A DNA stretch of 64,000 bases from contig NZ_BEWN01000001.1 in assembly GCF_002723955.1 (NCBI RefSeq), positions 62,001-126,000 of the forward strand, given 5' to 3'. Within the stretch, counting starts at the first letter, position 1, and each line of letters starts with the position of its first letter. Shown piece by piece: positions 61,028 through 64,000 of this stretch. This stretch comes from Gluconobacter frateurii (GTDB lineage: Bacteria; Pseudomonadota; Alphaproteobacteria; Acetobacterales; Acetobacteraceae). A program made the translations under genes and the position numbers. The notes below the pieces were generated by a model, which saw only the letters and a list, made by a program, of their open reading frames with translations, did not search any database and was not told where the DNA came from.

Positions 61028-63337
61028 TCAGTTCGTCGCTTCGTCTTTTTTCTCGGCGTCTTCGTTCTTGAGCTCCGAGCCTTCGATGATTTCGAAGTCC
61101 AGCGCGTCGTTCTTCAGACCGATCTTCACCGCGCCACCCTTTGCAAGCCGGCCGAAGAGCAGCTCTTCCGCCAGAGGCTTCTTGATGTGCTCCTGAATGA
61201 CACGGCCCAGAGGACGTGCGCCATACAGGCGATCGTAACCCTTCTCGGCCAGCCATTCCTTGGCGGCAGAGGAGATTTCGATCGTGACGTGGCGGTCGGC
61301 CAGTTGGGCTTCAAGCTGGAGAATGAACTTCTCCACCACGCGGCCCACGGTCTCCGGCGTCAGGTTGGCGAACGGAATAACCGCGTCCAGACGGTTCCGG
61401 AACTCAGGGGTGAAGGTGCGCTTGATCGCCTCTTCATCCTCGCCCGAACGACTGGTGCGACCAAAGCCGATCGCTTCCTTGGACAGATCCGCCGCGCCCG
61501 CATTCGTGGTCATGATCAGGATCACGTTGCGGAAATCGACGGTCTTGCCGTTGTGATCCGTCAGGCGACCATGATCCATGACCTGAAGCAGGACGTTGTA
61601 AAGGTCCGGATGGGCTTTTTCGATTTCATCCAGCAGCAGAACCGCATGGGGATGCTGGTCAATCGCATCTGTCAGCAGTCCGCCCTGATCAAACCCGACA
61701 TACCCCGGAGGCGCACCGATCAGACGGGAGATCGAATGACGTTCCATGTATTCGGACATGTCGAACCGGATGAGTTCGATACCCAGAGACGAAGCAAGCT
61801 GCTTGGCCACTTCCGTCTTGCCGACGCCCGTAGGGCCGGAGAACAGGTAGTTGCCAATCGGCTTCTCCGCATCACGCAGACCCGCACGGGACAGCTTGAT
61901 CGCTGCGGCAAGCGCATCAATCGCCTTATCCTGACCGAACACCATGTTCCGCAGATCCCGCTCCAGATGGCGCAGGGTCTCGCGGTCATCCGCCGTGACA
62001 GCCTTGGGCGGGATGCGCGCAATCTTGGCGATGGCGTCTTCCACGTCCTTTAGCGTTACGGTCTTGCGGCGCTTGTTCTCGGGAACCAGCATCCGGGCCG
62101 CACCGACTTCATCAATCACGTCGATGGCTTTGTCCGGCAGTTTGCGATCATGCACGTAACGGGCTGCCAGTTCGACGGCGCCACGCAGGGCCTCGTCGGT
62201 GTAGCGAACCTTGTGGTGCTTCTCGTAACTGCCCTTCAGGCCCCGAAGGATCTTGATGGCATCTTCAACAGAAGGTTCCGGCACGTCGATCTTCTGGAAG
62301 CGCCGCACCAGAGCACGGTCCTTCTCGAAGTGCTGACGGAATTCCTTGTACGTCGTGGACCCGATGCAGCGCAGCGTTCCAGCTGCCAGAGCCGGTTTCA
62401 GCAGGTTGGACGCATCCATCGCCCCACCTGACGTTGCACCCGCACCAATGACGGTGTGGATCTCGTCGATGAACAGGATTGCACCCGGCGTCTGGTCAAG
62501 TTCCGTCACGACGGCCTTGAGGCGTTCCTCAAAGTCACCGCGATAGCGCGTGCCTGCCAGAAGCGAACCCATGTCGAGGGAGAAAATCGTGCTGTCCTGC
62601 AGGACTTCAGGCACGTCCTTCTCAACGATGCGCTTGGCCAGACCTTCCGCAATGGCGGTCTTGCCCACGCCCGGATCACCCACATAAAGCGGGTTGTTCT
62701 TTGTGCGGCGGCAGAGGATCTGGATCGTGCGCTCTATCTCCTGATCGCGGCCGATCAGCGGGTCGATCCGTCCTTCGCGGGCACGATCGTTCAGATTGAC
62801 GCAATACGTTGCCAGTGCGCCGTCCTTGGCCGTTTCCTTACGCTCTTCACGCTCGGACGTATCCTTGGATGCAGCGGCAGCTTTCCGGCCCGCACCCCGG
62901 TCCGGAGCTTTGGCAATGCCGTGCGAGATGAAGTTCACGGCGTCGAGTCGCGTCATGTCCTGCAATTGCAGGAAGTACACAGCGTGGCTCTCGCGCTCGG
63001 CAAAAAGCGCAACCAGAACATTCGCACCCGTGACTTCGTCGCGGCCTGTGCTCTGCACATGGATGGCCGCGCGCTGGATCACGCGCTGGAACGCAGCGGT
63101 TGGTTTCGGTTCTGTCGGACGGTCTGATGCCAAACCCGCCAGATCCTTGTCGAGGAAATCGGTCAGGTCCGAGCGCAGTTTCTCAAGGTCGATTCCGCAG
63201 GCGCGGAAAACCGTCAGTGCGTCGGCATCTTCCGTGAGGGCCAACAGCAGATGTTCGAGGGTGGCATATTCATGACGCCGATCTCCCGCGAATGTCAGGG
63301 CGCGGTGGAGCGTCTGTTCGAGCGTACGGGACAGCAT
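61028..63337 (-). CDS. clpA: ATP-dependent Clp protease ATP-binding subunit ClpA
   Basis: 769-residue AAA+ unfoldase that feeds ClpP. N-domain residues about 1-140 ([33 protein letters not shown]) with the Clp_N repeats. D1 Walker A is [13 protein letters not shown] at residues 220-232, D2 Walker A is [15 protein letters not shown] near 505, and D2 Walker B is [16 protein letters not shown]. The ClpP-binding loop is present as IGFGRT. The C-terminal tail is acidic ([11 protein letters not shown]). The gene lies 126 nt downstream of clpS and on the same strand, the usual order for the adaptor and its unfoldase. Confidence 0.97.
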   Translation of the reverse strand: MLSRTLEQTLHRALTFAGDRRHEYATLEHLLLALTEDADALTVFRACGIDLEKLRSDLTDFLDKDLAGLASDRPTEPKPTAAFQRVIQRAAIHVQSTGRDEVTGANVLVALFAERESHAVYFLQLQDMTRLDAVNFISHGIAKAPDRGAGRKAAAASKDTSEREERKETAKDGALATYCVNLNDRAREGRIDPLIGRDQEIERTIQILCRRTKNNPLYVGDPGVGKTAIAEGLAKRIVEKDVPEVLQDSTIFSLDMGSLLAGTRYRGDFEERLKAVVTELDQTPGAILFIDEIHTVIGAGATSGGAMDASNLLKPALAAGTLRCIGSTTYKEFRQHFEKDRALVRRFQKIDVPEPSVEDAIKILRGLKGSYEKHHKVRYTDEALRGAVELAARYVHDRKLPDKAIDVIDEVGAARMLVPENKRRKTVTLKDVEDAIAKIARIPPKAVTADDRETLRHLERDLRNMVFGQDKAIDALAAAIKLSRAGLRDAEKPIGNYLFSGPTGVGKTEVAKQLASSLGIELIRFDMSEYMERHSISRLIGAPPGYVGFDQGGLLTDAIDQHPHAVLLLDEIEKAHPDLYNVLLQVMDHGRLTDHNGKTVDFRNVILIMTTNAGAADLSKEAIGFGRTSRSGEDEEAIKRTFTPEFRNRLDAVIPFANLTPETVGRVVEKFILQLEAQLADRHVTIEISSAAKEWLAEKGYDRLYGARPLGRVIQEHIKKPLAEELLFGRLAKGGAVKIGLKNDALDFEIIEGSELKNEDAEKKDEATN

Positions 63338-63463
63338 AGGGTGGCGCTCCTCTCGACCTCTCGTGGAAGAGGTATCTTGTCGTGGTGCAACACGTAACGC
63401 CAGTCAGAAACGCATGGCTGAACAAGAAATTGTCCGGTGCCTGCATTCCTTAGGGCAGGAAAG

Positions 63464-63892
63464 TCAGTCTTTTTCGATCGTACACTGAAGCGGATGCTGG
63501 TTCTGGCGCGCCAGATCCATGACCTGAGCCACCTTGCTTTCCGCAACCTCGTAGGTGAAGACGCCGCAGACGCCGACCCCCCGCTGATGCACCTGCAACA
63601 TGACGGCCGTCGCTTCTTCCCTGTTCATGGAGAAGAAGCGCTCGAGCACATGCACAACGAATTCCATCGGGGTGTAATCGTCGTTGAGCATCAGCACCTT
63701 GTACATGGACGGCTTGCGCGTCCGTGTCCGCGGGCGAACGACAACGCTGATCCCCAGATCTTCGTCGTCAGGCAGGCGTGGACCCGTCGGTTCCTTGGGG
63801 TCTGACGGGCCAGGTCCCGTCACGGTCAAACCGTAAGTGGACTCGGTTGTCAGACGGGCGGTGGAAGGTGAAAGAAAATCGTAAGAAGACAT
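63464..63892 (-). CDS. clpS: ATP-dependent Clp protease adaptor ClpS
   Basis: 142-residue adaptor that brings N-degron substrates to ClpA. The C-terminal domain of about 90 residues has the family core [67 protein letters not shown], including the NDD motif that anchors the N-terminal residue and the Met of the binding pocket. The first 45 residues form a Pro/Thr-rich extension, common in alphaproteobacterial ClpS. MSSYDF at 63892 was chosen. The open frame continues to the window edge, so a longer start cannot be excluded. Confidence 0.93.
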   Translation of the reverse strand: MSSYDFLSPSTARLTTESTYGLTVTGPGPSDPKEPTGPRLPDDEDLGISVVVRPRTRTRKPSMYKVLMLNDDYTPMEFVVHVLERFFSMNREEATAVMLQVHQRGVGVCGVFTYEVAESKVAQVMDLARQNQHPLQCTIEKD

Positions 63893-64000
63893 GACTGGTA
63901 TGATATGGGACGCTTCCCTCGACTTGAGAAGGGGGTAAGAAGCAGTACATTTCGTGAATATCGCCATGTTCCTGACATGATCTGGTCGGCTTTGCGTCAT

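Overview
The window looks like chromosome from an acetic acid bacterium of the Acetobacteraceae, most likely Gluconobacter or a close relative. The evidence is a hopanoid side-chain cluster (hpnH, hpnM, hpnI, hpnJ, hpnK), the alphaproteobacterial cell-cycle regulator GcrA, an AddAB pair of alphaproteobacterial type, a one-cysteine DksA, and an adjacent aldehyde dehydrogenase/GMC oxidoreductase pair that closely resembles the L-sorbosone and L-sorbose dehydrogenases known from Gluconobacter oxydans. The taxonomic call rests on recognised protein families, not on a database search.

Layout. 1-5.9 kb: start of an AAC(3)-type acetyltransferase, queF, typA, a small His/Lys-rich exported protein, a DadA-type D-amino-acid dehydrogenase and a thioredoxin-reductase-like ferredoxin-NADP reductase. 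6-13.7 kb: a surface-glycan patch with a GT4 glycosyltransferase, a SAM methyltransferase, and one 1757-residue protein joining a lamin-tail-like domain, OB folds, a metallonuclease domain, a Hint domain, two repeats and a C-terminal glycosyltransferase. 13.9-23.4 kb: tsaE-addB-addA in overlapping order, then trxA, rnd and gcrA. 23.5-31 kb: a TonB-like protein, a three-gene RND efflux operon and a bactofilin. 31.3-33.1 kb: a PfkB kinase and a c-type cytochrome. 33.2-39 kb: the hopanoid cluster, with hpnM-hpnI-hpnJ-hpnK divergent from hpnH. 39.1-42.9 kb: a CBS/CorC membrane protein, flagellar genes (FlgN-like, short FlgJ, FlgI) and dksA. A tRNA-Thr(GGT) lies at 42.98 kb.

43.1-59.3 kb is the accessory-looking part. 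A TetR regulator is divergent from the sorbosone/sorbose dehydrogenase pair, which would convert L-sorbose through L-sorbosone to 2-keto-L-gulonate. It is followed by a propionate/acetate-type CoA-transferase, a MOFRL glycerate kinase, an acyl-CoA dehydrogenase, a short-chain dehydrogenase, a DUF993 (DHDPS-like) lyase, a sugar-phosphate isomerase/epimerase-like TIM barrel, both ETF subunits and ETF:ubiquinone oxidoreductase. Two nearly identical 18-bp palindromes precede the CoA-transferase and the acyl-CoA dehydrogenase, which suggests one regulon and possibly one undescribed carboxylic-acid or sugar-acid pathway feeding electrons to ubiquinone. A sugar porter with its own palindromic operator candidate follows. 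59.4-64 kb returns to core genes: gap, a small exported DUF3465 protein, clpA and clpS.

No insertion sequence, integrase, phage gene, rRNA or CRISPR array was recognised. Terminator, operator and start-site calls are by eye from hairpins, palindromes and Shine-Dalgarno spacing.
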